NCBI GenBank assembly: GCA_016283095.1
Contig: JAEEMG010000058.1
Span: 1-64,000 of the forward strand
Direction of reading: 5' to 3'
From: Paludibacteraceae bacterium
GTDB lineage: Bacteria; Bacteroidota; Bacteroidia; Bacteroidales; Paludibacteraceae
Length of the DNA: 64,000 nt
Shown here: piece by piece, positions 7,906 to 15,635 of the stretch
Numbering within the stretch: position 1 is the stretch's first letter
Layout of the letters: the number at the start of each line of letters is the position of its first letter
Translations under genes and position numbers: made by a program
The notes under the pieces: generated by a model
The model's input: only the letters and a program-made list of their open reading frames with translations
The model's database searches: none
Told to the model about the DNA's origin: nothing

Positions 7906-8909
7906 AGCATGTCCTTATAATAGCGGAGGCTGGTGTAAACCATAATGGATCGCTGGATATTGCAAAACAACTTATAGATAAGGCTGTTGAGGCTGGCGTT
8001 GACATTATCAAATTCCAAACTTTCAAATCAGAGAAGTTAGTGTCTAAGGCCGCACGACAGGCTGAGTATCAGCAACGTAATATTGGAAAAAAAGATGAAG
8101 GTCAGTTGGCGATGCTGAAAAAATTAGAGCTTTCACATGCAGATCATGAAGAGCTGATGGCTTATTGCCATGAGAAAGGAATCCGTTTCTTTTCCACTGC
8201 GTTCGACATGGATTCCATTGAATATCTTCATTCTCTTGATCTTGGCTTGTGGAAAATCCCTTCTGGTGAAATCACAAATTATCCGTATCTGCGTAAGATC
8301 GCGCAATATCATGAACCGGTCATCTTATCAACCGGAATGTGTGAACTTTCGGATATTGAGGCGACGGTAAATGTCCTGGTGGAATTTGGTGTGGAAAAAG
8401 AGCAGATCACCATATTGCATTGCAACACGGAATATCCGACACCATATGAGGATGTTAATCTGAGGGCAATGCTTGAGATCAGGGACAGATTTGGAGTCAA
8501 TGTCGGATATTCAGACCATACTAAAGGCATTGAGGTTCCGATTGCAGCTGTCGCATTGGGTGCAACAGTGATAGAAAAACACTTTACTTTAGATAAAAAT
8601 ATGGAAGGTCCAGACCATAAGGCTTCATTGGAGCCTGATGAATTAAAGAATATGGTCGTCGCTATCCGTAACATAGAGAGTGCGTTGGGGGCTGGCCATA
8701 AAACCGTTTCTGAATCAGAACAGAAAAATATTGAGATTGCACGTAAGAGTATCGTCGCGGCATGTCCGATAAAAAAAGGCGAAATGTTTACTGAAGATAA
8801 TCTGACTGTAAAGCGCCCAGGAAATGGCATTTCCCCAATGCGGTGGAATGAAGTGATCGGTAAAGTCGCGACAAAGGATTTTGAAGAGGAGGAGATGATA
8901 GCATTATGA
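7902..8909 (+). CDS. legI: N,N'-diacetyllegionaminic acid synthase (NeuB family)
   Basis: A 335-residue NeuB-type aldol-condensing enzyme: it joins phosphoenolpyruvate with 2,4-diacetamido-2,4,6-trideoxymannose to give the nine-carbon acid. The TIM-barrel part begins IIAEAGVNHNGS and includes IIKFQTFKSE, SDHTKGIEVPIAA and EKHFTLDKNMEGPDH. A C-terminal SAF/antifreeze-like domain (about 280-335, KSIVAACPIKKGE to PMRWNEVIGK) completes the family architecture. The choice of legionaminic over sialic acid rests on the LegB/LegC/LegH genes just upstream. It overlaps both neighbours by 4 bases. Confidence 0.9.
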   Translation: MKHVLIIAEAGVNHNGSLDIAKQLIDKAVEAGVDIIKFQTFKSEKLVSKAARQAEYQQRNIGKKDEGQLAMLKKLELSHADHEELMAYCHEKGIRFFSTAFDMDSIEYLHSLDLGLWKIPSGEITNYPYLRKIAQYHEPVILSTGMCELSDIEATVNVLVEFGVEKEQITILHCNTEYPTPYEDVNLRAMLEIRDRFGVNVGYSDHTKGIEVPIAAVALGATVIEKHFTLDKNMEGPDHKASLEPDELKNMVVAIRNIESALGAGHKTVSESEQKNIEIARKSIVAACPIKKGEMFTEDNLTVKRPGNGISPMRWNEVIGKVATKDFEEEEMIAL

Positions 8910-10054
8910 GAAAGATTTGCGTGGTGACGGGAAGTCGTGCCGAATACGGTATTCTTAGAGGATTGATGGCAGCGATCAAAAATGATCCTGCTTTAAGCCT
9001 GCAAATAATAGCTACCAATCAGCATCTTTCGAAACGCCAAGGTGAGACATATAAAGAAATAGAAAAAGATGGGTTCACTATCGATTGTAAGGTATATATG
9101 GCCGACGACGGTGCCCCTGATAACGCAAACTCTGTGGCCAAGTCAGTCGGACGTGGTGTAAGCGGCTTCGCTGATGCGTTTGATATCCTTCGCCCGGATA
9201 TGCTGCTGATTCTTGGCGACCGTTATGAAATGCTTGCCGTCGCCTCTGCTGCGCTCATATATAAAATACCGATCGCTCATCTTCATGGAGGAGAAATAAC
9301 GGAAGGAGCGTTTGATGACGCAATCCGTCATGCGATCACTAAGATGAGTCATTTGCATTTCACATCTACAGAGGCTTACCGTAAACGTGTTATCCAATTG
9401 GGAGAACAGCCGGAACGTGTGTTTAATGTAGGCGCGTTAGGCGTTGAAAACGTACTCAAGAATGACTTCATGTCAAAAGAAGAAATTGAGCGAAGTCTTG
9501 ATTTTGAGCTGACAGACAAATGTTTTCTGTGCACATACCATCCTGTCACCCTTTCAGACATGTCGTCTGAGACTCAAGTGCTGGACTTGCTGGACGCTCT
9601 CGACAATTATAAAGACTACCATATTATTTTTACATATTCCAATTCCGATACAGATTCGCAGATTATCATCAGACGAATACAGGAATATGTCGACAAGAGT
9701 GCTGGCCGCTGTATGTTCATCCCATCACTGGGACAACGACGTTATTTCTCAGCACTCAAACACATGACTGCCGTGTTGGGTAATTCTTCGAGTGGTATCA
9801 TAGAGGTTCCAAGTTTCGGCATCCCGACCCTCAACATCGGAGATCGTCAAAAAGGGCGTATCGCGGCGGACAGTGTGGTGAATTGTGGCTGTTCTGCTGA
9901 AGAGATAAAAGAAGGATTGGCAAAGGTTGTGGCGTATGGACATAGAAAGGTCGCTAACCCATATTATAAGGAAGGTACATGTGATGCCATCATGAATGTC
10001 ATCAGGACATACCCTCTTGAAAATTTGATACAAAAGCATTTTTACGATTTATAA
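8906..10054 (+). CDS. legG: Hydrolysing NDP-sugar 2-epimerase (NeuC family)
   Basis: A 382-residue UDP-GlcNAc 2-epimerase-fold protein of the hydrolysing NeuC/LegG type. Visible motifs are GSRAEYGILRGLM at the N-terminus, HLHGGEITEGAFDDAIRHA in the middle, and GNSSSGIIEVPSFGIPTLN near the nucleotide-binding end. It would release 2,4-diacetamido-2,4,6-trideoxymannose from its nucleotide by hydrolysis with inversion at C2, feeding LegI. It starts inside the last codons of legI (ATGA overlap) and ends one base before the next gene. Confidence 0.88.
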   Translation: MRKICVVTGSRAEYGILRGLMAAIKNDPALSLQIIATNQHLSKRQGETYKEIEKDGFTIDCKVYMADDGAPDNANSVAKSVGRGVSGFADAFDILRPDMLLILGDRYEMLAVASAALIYKIPIAHLHGGEITEGAFDDAIRHAITKMSHLHFTSTEAYRKRVIQLGEQPERVFNVGALGVENVLKNDFMSKEEIERSLDFELTDKCFLCTYHPVTLSDMSSETQVLDLLDALDNYKDYHIIFTYSNSDTDSQIIIRRIQEYVDKSAGRCMFIPSLGQRRYFSALKHMTAVLGNSSSGIIEVPSFGIPTLNIGDRQKGRIAADSVVNCGCSAEEIKEGLAKVVAYGHRKVANPYYKEGTCDAIMNVIRTYPLENLIQKHFYDL

Positions 10055-10055
10055 G

Positions 10056-11033
10056 ATGAAGATAATCGTTATCGGACTCGGATCTATGGGCAAACGTAGA
10101 ATCCGTTTGATCAGTGAACGCAATGATGTCGAACTCTTTGGAATAGATTCTCAGGAGTCTCGTTGTGCGGAGGTTAAGGAAAAGTTTGGCATAGAATGTT
10201 ACAGCAGTATAGATGAAGCGTGTAAGAATCAGGATATTGAAGCCGCTATAGTCTGTACATCTCCTCTTTCCCATGCAAGCATCATAAAGGATTGTCTGAA
10301 TCACAATCTTCACGTCTTTACAGAAATAAATCTCGTCACGGATGGTTATGATGAGAACATCGTTTTGGCGAAAACGAAAGGCAAAGTGCTTTTCCTTTCG
10401 TCTACATTCCTCTATCGCAAAGAGACTCAGACAATTATAGAAAAAGTCCATGAGGCAAAATGTCCTCTCAATTATATTTATCATGTGGGACAGTATCTTC
10501 CCGACTGGCATCCGTGGGAAAGCTACAACAGCTATTTCATCGGAAATCCGAAGACAAATGGATGCCGTGAGATTATGGCGATCGACCTTCCTTGGATTGT
10601 GACTGCTTTTGGAGCAATCAAAGATGTTAAGGTTATGAAGAGCAAGAATACTGAACTTAACATTCAGTACAACGACAATTATTTTGTAATGATTCAGCAT
10701 GAGTCGGGTGCAAAAGGAGTGTTTGCTGTAGACGTGGTTGCCCGCAAGCCATACCGCCACATTGATGTTTATGGAGAATCACTTCAGCTTTCGTGGAATG
10801 GCACAGCTGATTCTCTTGTCCAGTTTGATATTGAAAACAAGCAGGATATAAATATATCCTTCACTGATGCGTCAGAGCATGTTGACGGATATGCGGCGTT
10901 TATCACAGAGAATCCATATCGTGAAGAGTTGAACTCATATCTCAGACAGATTGAGGACAAGGAATATCAGCCGGCGTGGAATTTCGAAAAAGACAAGGTC
11001 GTCCTTGGCTGGATAGACAAAATCGAAGCATGA
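10056..11033 (+). CDS. Gfo/Idh/MocA-family protein lacking the usual catalytic residues
   Basis: A 325-residue protein with a normal Rossmann start (VIGLGSMGKRR). The family's catalytic EKP motif is replaced by TEIN (89-92), and the helix that normally carries the catalytic His reads IMAIDLPW (173-180) with no His. It shares YLPDW with its downstream neighbour (11030), which has intact motifs, so the two are probably diverged paralogs or partners. Such oxidoreductases often accompany nonulosonic acid genes, but the reaction is not established for this pair. A non-catalytic subunit or an enzyme with a different chemistry are both possible. It lies inside the leg operon with a 4-base overlap to the next gene. 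Confidence 0.75.
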   Translation: MKIIVIGLGSMGKRRIRLISERNDVELFGIDSQESRCAEVKEKFGIECYSSIDEACKNQDIEAAIVCTSPLSHASIIKDCLNHNLHVFTEINLVTDGYDENIVLAKTKGKVLFLSSTFLYRKETQTIIEKVHEAKCPLNYIYHVGQYLPDWHPWESYNSYFIGNPKTNGCREIMAIDLPWIVTAFGAIKDVKVMKSKNTELNIQYNDNYFVMIQHESGAKGVFAVDVVARKPYRHIDVYGESLQLSWNGTADSLVQFDIENKQDINISFTDASEHVDGYAAFITENPYREELNSYLRQIEDKEYQPAWNFEKDKVVLGWIDKIEA

Positions 11034-11977
11034 AGAAACATTACAAAATAGCCTTCGTAGGCATGGGGTCTATTGGCAAACGCCATCTAGGCAATGTTTG
11101 CGATCTCATCAAATCCAAGGGTGGCAAATGTACCGTCGACCTTTATAGAAGTTCTATGAACCGAGAACTTCCTGCAGATGTTGTGGCATTGGTATCCAAT
11201 CAGTATTTGTATGAGAATCCTGTGCAGGACAATTATGATATGGTGTTTATTACCAATCCTACATCCATGCATCTGGAAACGGCTGTCAAATTTCGTCCAT
11301 ACACAAAGGCTTTTTTTATTGAGAAACCTGTGTTCCGTGATTTTGACGTGGATGCGGATGTTGTGTCAATGCTTGATGAAATACCATCATATGTGGCTTG
11401 TCCGCTTCACTACAATCCTGTACTGCAGTATGTCAAACAGAATGTAGATCTTTCAAAGGTCATTTCTGTCCGCGCGATGTCATCAAGTTATCTTCCTGAT
11501 TGGCGTCCTGGACAGGATTATCGTCAGACATATAGTGCGCATGCTTCTCTTGGTGGAGGTGTTGACATCGACCTTATCCACGAATGGGACTATCTCACTT
11601 GGATATTCGGAATGCCTACAGATTGTTATGGTATAGTCGGACGGTTTTCCAATCTGGAGATAGACAGCAGTGATACAGCTTTATATGTGGCTAAGAATAA
11701 TCAAATGACATTTGAACTGCATCTGGATTATTTCGGTCGGAACACACAGCGCACTTTAGAAATTTTTACACATGACGATACAATACAGTGTGACCTTATT
11801 GCTGGAACAATCAAATATCTGAAGGCAGGGAAAAGCGTGAATGTTTCTGCGGAGCGCAATATGTTCCAGATGGCGGAAATCATGCATTTTTTCGATATAG
11901 TTGAAGGTCGCATAGAGAACGACAGTAATGTAGAACATGGCATTAAAGTGTTGAAACTTACAAAATCGATAATATAG
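11030..11977 (+). CDS. Gfo/Idh/MocA-family oxidoreductase in the leg operon
   Basis: A 315-residue NAD(P)-dependent oxidoreductase with FVGMGSIGKRH at the N-terminus, EKP at 98-100, and GGGVDIDLIHEWD (175-187) carrying His184. I use the ATG at 11030, which overlaps the previous stop (ATGA). A longer in-frame start 54 bases upstream would add a basic stretch unlike the family. Its place between legG and legF suggests it modifies a legionaminic acid precursor or the free acid, but the substrate is unknown. It is paired with the upstream paralog that lacks these catalytic residues. Confidence 0.8.
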   Translation: MKKHYKIAFVGMGSIGKRHLGNVCDLIKSKGGKCTVDLYRSSMNRELPADVVALVSNQYLYENPVQDNYDMVFITNPTSMHLETAVKFRPYTKAFFIEKPVFRDFDVDADVVSMLDEIPSYVACPLHYNPVLQYVKQNVDLSKVISVRAMSSSYLPDWRPGQDYRQTYSAHASLGGGVDIDLIHEWDYLTWIFGMPTDCYGIVGRFSNLEIDSSDTALYVAKNNQMTFELHLDYFGRNTQRTLEIFTHDDTIQCDLIAGTIKYLKAGKSVNVSAERNMFQMAEIMHFFDIVEGRIENDSNVEHGIKVLKLTKSII

Positions 11978-11990
11978 ATAGAGACTTGTT

Positions 11991-12713
11991 ATGAATAATA
12001 TACTTATTACAATTTGTGCCCGTGGTGGCTCAAAGGGAATTCCCGGTAAGAACATAAAGATTCTAAATGGAAAACCACTTATCGGATACACAATTGATAT
12101 CGCAAAACGTTTTCAAGAGAAACATGGAAATGTGGAAATCGCGCTTTCTACGGATTCCGACGAGATTATCCGTGTCGCGGAGGAGTGTGGACTCCATTCA
12201 GAATATAAGCGTCCGGCTTCACTTGGAGGCGATTCCGTCGGAAAGATAGATGCCATCAAAGATGTTGTGCTTTATACAGAGAATTCAAAAGGAATCAAGT
12301 ATGATTATGTGTTGGATATGGATGTCACATCTCCGCTTCGCACGATAGAAGACATAGAGGAGGCGTTCAAACTGATGGAGGCAGACCCGAATGCTGTCAA
12401 CCTTTTTTCTGTGAGTGAACCGGGAAGAAGCCCATACTTCAATCAGGTAGAGCGAAAGGAGAATGGTTACTATAACAAAGTGAAGGATGCAGGAACTATC
12501 CTTACTCGCCAGTCCGCTCCAAAGGTATACGACCTTAACGCTTCTTTCTATATATATCGTAGAGAGTTCTTTGATCTTGGATACAAGGGAGCCATCACAG
12601 ATCGTTCTCTCATCTATCTTATGAACCACACCTGCTTTGATCTTGATCATCCGATTGATTTTGAGATTATCTCATTCCTATTGGAAAACAATAAACTTGA
12701 TTTTATGCTGTAA
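11991..12713 (+). CDS. legF: CMP-legionaminic acid synthetase (NeuA/LegF family)
   Basis: A 240-residue cytidylyltransferase that activates the nine-carbon acid with CTP. The P-loop-like start ITICARGGSKGIPGKNIK is the NeuA/LegF signature, and further family positions are seen (STDSDEI, LDMDVTSPLR). The product CMP-Leg is the donor for glycosyltransfer. Spacing to the neighbours is 13 and 3 bases, so it is in the same operon. The sugar preference is inferred from context. Confidence 0.88.
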   Translation: MNNILITICARGGSKGIPGKNIKILNGKPLIGYTIDIAKRFQEKHGNVEIALSTDSDEIIRVAEECGLHSEYKRPASLGGDSVGKIDAIKDVVLYTENSKGIKYDYVLDMDVTSPLRTIEDIEEAFKLMEADPNAVNLFSVSEPGRSPYFNQVERKENGYYNKVKDAGTILTRQSAPKVYDLNASFYIYRREFFDLGYKGAITDRSLIYLMNHTCFDLDHPIDFEIISFLLENNKLDFML

Positions 12714-12716
12714 TAT

Positions 12717-13748
12717 ATGAAAAGGTATCTTATACAAGAAACATCTTCAATAAAAGAAGCTTTAGTTGCATTAAATAATATAGCCTATGATACCTTGTCT
12801 TTGCTGGTTATAAATGGGACTGAGCAGATGGTCGGTTCACTCACGGATGGCGATATCCGTAGAGGATTGATCTCTGGGGCTCAATTGGACGATCCGGTGA
12901 GCACCATCATGCATCGCAATTTCAGGTTTATTAAGCAATCTGAATATGATGTCCGTCGTCTAAAAGAATTCCGAGAGTCAAGAATATTCTTTATCCCTAT
13001 TCTGGATGAATCCTACCATATAGTAGATGTGATTAATCTTCGGAAATATAAGTCTCATTTGCCGATAGATGCCGTCCTGATGGCAGGAGGAAAAGGAGAG
13101 CGACTCCGACCTTTGACAGAGAAGACTCCCAAACCATTGCTGTTGGTCGGAGATAAATGTATAATAGACCACAATGTTGACAGGTTGATTTCATATGGTG
13201 TTGATCATATCAATGTGACGGTCAATTATTTGGGAGAACAGATAACAGAACATTATGCGAATCCTCGTAATGGTGTCCAGATCAGAACATTCAGAGAACC
13301 GAAATTCCTTGGAACAATCGGCAGCATCAAGTTTGTCGACACATTTTGTAATGATACTGTGCTGGTGATGAATTCAGATCTGTTCACAAATATAGATTAT
13401 GAGGATTTCTTCCTTCATTTTCAGTCTCACGAAGCGGAAATGTCGGTTGCCGCGGTTCCCTATAATGTGAGCATACCGTATGGTATTTTGGATCTTGACG
13501 GAATAAATATCAAGGGATTACAAGAAAAACCAAAATACAATTATTATGCCAATGCAGGTATTTATTTGATTAAGAAGAAAGCTCTTGAAGAAATACCTGA
13601 TAATGAATTCTTTAACGCTACTGATCTGATAGATAAGTTGATATCAAAGAAAAAGAAGGTGATTCGTTATCCGTTGAATGGCACATGGCTAGATATCGGG
13701 ACTCCGACGGAATATCAGAAAGCGTTGGACTTTGTAAAACATTTGTAA
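12717..13748 (+). CDS. ptmE: CBS-domain nucleotidyltransferase, probable GDP-glucosamine/GlcNAc pyrophosphorylase (PtmE-like)
   Basis: A 343-residue fusion of a CBS-domain pair (about 1-112, including GSLTDGDIRRGL) with a sugar-1-phosphate nucleotidyltransferase (about 117-343, AGGKGERLRPLTEKTPKP, then VMNSDLFTNIDYEDF). This arrangement matches PtmE of Campylobacter, which makes the GDP-linked precursor for legionaminic acid. Its presence argues for a GDP rather than UDP branch here. Other nonulosonate clusters carry similar fusions, so the exact nucleotide is an inference. It is the last gene of the leg operon; no clear terminator follows, and leader copy B begins 63 bases later. Confidence 0.82.
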   Translation: MKRYLIQETSSIKEALVALNNIAYDTLSLLVINGTEQMVGSLTDGDIRRGLISGAQLDDPVSTIMHRNFRFIKQSEYDVRRLKEFRESRIFFIPILDESYHIVDVINLRKYKSHLPIDAVLMAGGKGERLRPLTEKTPKPLLLVGDKCIIDHNVDRLISYGVDHINVTVNYLGEQITEHYANPRNGVQIRTFREPKFLGTIGSIKFVDTFCNDTVLVMNSDLFTNIDYEDFFLHFQSHEAEMSVAAVPYNVSIPYGILDLDGINIKGLQEKPKYNYYANAGIYLIKKKALEEIPDNEFFNATDLIDKLISKKKKVIRYPLNGTWLDIGTPTEYQKALDFVKHL

Positions 13749-13811
13749 AGATTAATATGCATTTTAGCTGGATTAAAAAGTCTATATTTGTATATCCTAT
13801 GAGGGAGCCAA

Positions 13812-14007
13812 ATACATTTTTTTGCTTTTGTGTTGTCCCTAATGGGCTTTTTTTGTTACCTTTGCGATGTTTTTCGGTCATTTCTTAGACGGAAATTTGA
13901 TTTTTTGCACAAAAGGGATATAATCCTCTATGATTTTAGTATGCTGTATGTGTAGCTCATTATTTTTGTAAGATTTTGAGCACTAGAATTATGCGTCTAA
14001 AATAATT
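13812..14007 (+). promoter_or_regulatory. Capsule-operon promoter and leader, copy B (repeat of 4532-4723)
   Basis: Block 1 (13812-13873) matches copy A at about 53 of 62 positions by hand alignment. It holds GTTG at 13832-13835, a 21-base spacer and a perfect -7 box TACCTTTG at 13857-13864. The spacer hairpin is kept as GTCC-CTAAT-GGGC followed by seven T, with sequence changes that preserve pairing. Block 2 (13956-14007) matches copy A at 44 of 52 positions and ends 3 bases before the ATG at 14011. Spacing between blocks is also conserved (82 versus 79 bases). A second candidate -7 box, TATATTTG, lies upstream at 13783-13790. Confidence 0.72.
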
Positions 14008-14010
14008 AAT

Positions 14011-15303
14011 ATGTCTTTCGGTTTGAAACTTACAAATCATTATAACATTTGTGTAATTGGTTTGGGTTATGTAGGCCTGCCTCTTGCTCGTCTTTTTTCG
14101 ACAAAATTTAGAACCATTGGTTTTGATGTCGATAAGAGAAGGGTGGAAGCATTGATGAATTGTGAGGATTCGACAAAAGAGGTAGACAAAAAACAGCTTG
14201 AAGACGCGATTGCAAACCATGGATTCCGTTGCACCACGGATGAGAGAGAGATTGCGGATTGCAATTTCTACATTGTCGCTGTGCCGACTCCTATAGATGA
14301 GAATAATCGTCCAGATCTAAAGCCATTACAGGAGGCGAGCCGGGTGGTCGGACGTGTGATAAGCAGAAATGATATAGTTGTGTATGAGTCAACCGTTTAT
14401 CCGGGAATGACAGAAGAAGAATGTCTTCCTATTGTTGAAGAGGTAAGCGGATTGAAATACAATGTTGATTTCTTTGCCGGATATTCACCGGAGAGAATCA
14501 ATCCAGGAGACAAGAACCATACCGTCGAAACCATTAAAAAAGTGACTTCAGGGTCTACTCCTGAAATAGCGGATATTGTAGACGGAATATATAATGAAGT
14601 GCTGATTAACGGCACACATAAAGCGCCAAGTATCAGGGTGGCTGAGGCTTCCAAGATAATTGAGAACACTCAGCGAGATGTAAACATCGCCTTTTTCAAT
14701 GAGTTGGCGAAGATATGCAATGCTATGGGTATAGACACTCATGATGTGATAGATGCTGCGTCTACAAAGTGGAATTTCGTGAAATTGACCCCTGGACTTG
14801 TAGGTGGCCATTGTATCAGTGTCGATCCATATTATTTGATCCAGAAAGCTCAGGTGTATGGAGTGATGCCTCGTGTTATGTACGACGCGAGAAAGCTAAA
14901 CGACGGTATGGGTGATTATGTCGCCAACCAGGTGGTTAAATGTATGAACAAGAAAGGGGTGCTTGTGAAAGACGCGAACATCCTCATCTTGGGATTCACA
15001 TTCAAAGAGAATTGTCCAGACATCCGTAATACAAAGGTGGCGGATATATTCCATACTTTAACTGAATATACATCCAACATCACGGTTTGCGATCCTCATG
15101 CTGATGCAGACAAAGTGAGATCAATATATGGAATTTCACTCGAAAAAGAAATTCCGTCTGCAAAATATGATGCGATTGTGCTAGCAGTCGCGCATGATGA
15201 ATTCAAGAGCATTTCCGTCTCCAGCCTAAAGAAAGACACGTGTAGCGTCGTTTACGATGTGAAGGGAGTCTGGGACAGAGAGGAAGTGGATGGACGACTG
15301 TAA
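14011..15303 (+). CDS. UDP-N-acetylhexosamine 6-dehydrogenase (TviB/WbpO family)
   Basis: A 430-residue UDP-glucose/GDP-mannose dehydrogenase-family enzyme. It has the NAD-binding motif IGLGYVGLPLA (16-26), the VPTPID loop, ESTVYPGMTEE, and the active-site Cys268 in GGHCISVDPYY. Sequence flavour (NPGDKNHT, GSTPEIAD, SQRDxNIAF-like NTQRDVNIAF) is that of the TviB/WbpO group, which makes UDP-GlcNAcA or UDP-GalNAcA. It is the first gene after leader copy B. The product could be a glycan building block itself or feed the WlbA/WlbB pair at 1332-2958. Confidence 0.85.
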   Translation: MSFGLKLTNHYNICVIGLGYVGLPLARLFSTKFRTIGFDVDKRRVEALMNCEDSTKEVDKKQLEDAIANHGFRCTTDEREIADCNFYIVAVPTPIDENNRPDLKPLQEASRVVGRVISRNDIVVYESTVYPGMTEEECLPIVEEVSGLKYNVDFFAGYSPERINPGDKNHTVETIKKVTSGSTPEIADIVDGIYNEVLINGTHKAPSIRVAEASKIIENTQRDVNIAFFNELAKICNAMGIDTHDVIDAASTKWNFVKLTPGLVGGHCISVDPYYLIQKAQVYGVMPRVMYDARKLNDGMGDYVANQVVKCMNKKGVLVKDANILILGFTFKENCPDIRNTKVADIFHTLTEYTSNITVCDPHADADKVRSIYGISLEKEIPSAKYDAIVLAVAHDEFKSISVSSLKKDTCSVVYDVKGVWDREEVDGRL

Positions 15304-15340
15304 AGAAAGAGGTTGACGGGCTTATTTTAGAGTTATGCAT

Positions 15341-15631
15341 ATGGCGGTAACTATATGTGTGAACTATTATAAGAAATAAGATTAGGGTAATCATGGTCGA
15401 TGCCATTTGTGTAAGCAATTGCATCAACTACATTTTGAGCATCGTCTTCTTGTTTTCTCATATGGTGTGGAGTTTTTTTATGTTGAAACTTGTTTCGATG
15501 TCACCGAAGATTTATTTGGTTTTCATATTGGAATTCCCAAATATGGTCAGATAAATTTCTGAGATTCGATAGCGTATGATTTCGATTTATGGGATTTTGA
15601 AGAAGGTGAGGATGTGAATGTAAGACGATAA
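15341..15631 (+). pseudogene. Possible relic of a gene at the edge of the AT-rich core
   Basis: The 332-base gap between the dehydrogenase and wzx has one frame that reads like protein. It begins ATG at 15341 (MAVTICVNYYKK) and is broken by TAA 15377, TAG 15383 and TGA 15560. It is otherwise open to TAA 15629-15631, with segments such as VEFFYVETCFDVTEDLFGF and YDFDLWDFEEGEDVN. The identity is not recognised. It may be chance, but the position at the composition change supports a decayed gene. Confidence 0.3.
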
Positions 15632-15635
15632 TATA

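Noticed and set aside
10976..11029. Longer start for the second oxidoreductase.
   Set aside because: The extra 18 residues are basic and unlike the family; ATG 11030 overlaps the previous stop as ATGA, the coupling seen throughout this operon.
7902..12713. Sialic acid (Neu5Ac) or pseudaminic acid instead of legionaminic acid.
   Set aside because: LegB, LegC and LegH with a hydrolysing NeuC-type enzyme and a PtmE-like protein fit legionaminic acid. The dehydratase has the Met-containing (retaining) active site rather than the PseB type, and there is no PseG-type hydrolase.
15350..15461. A 36-codon minus-strand frame in the gap before wzx.
   Set aside because: Too short to judge, no promoter, and it competes with the longer plus-strand relic frame, which fits the local gene direction better.
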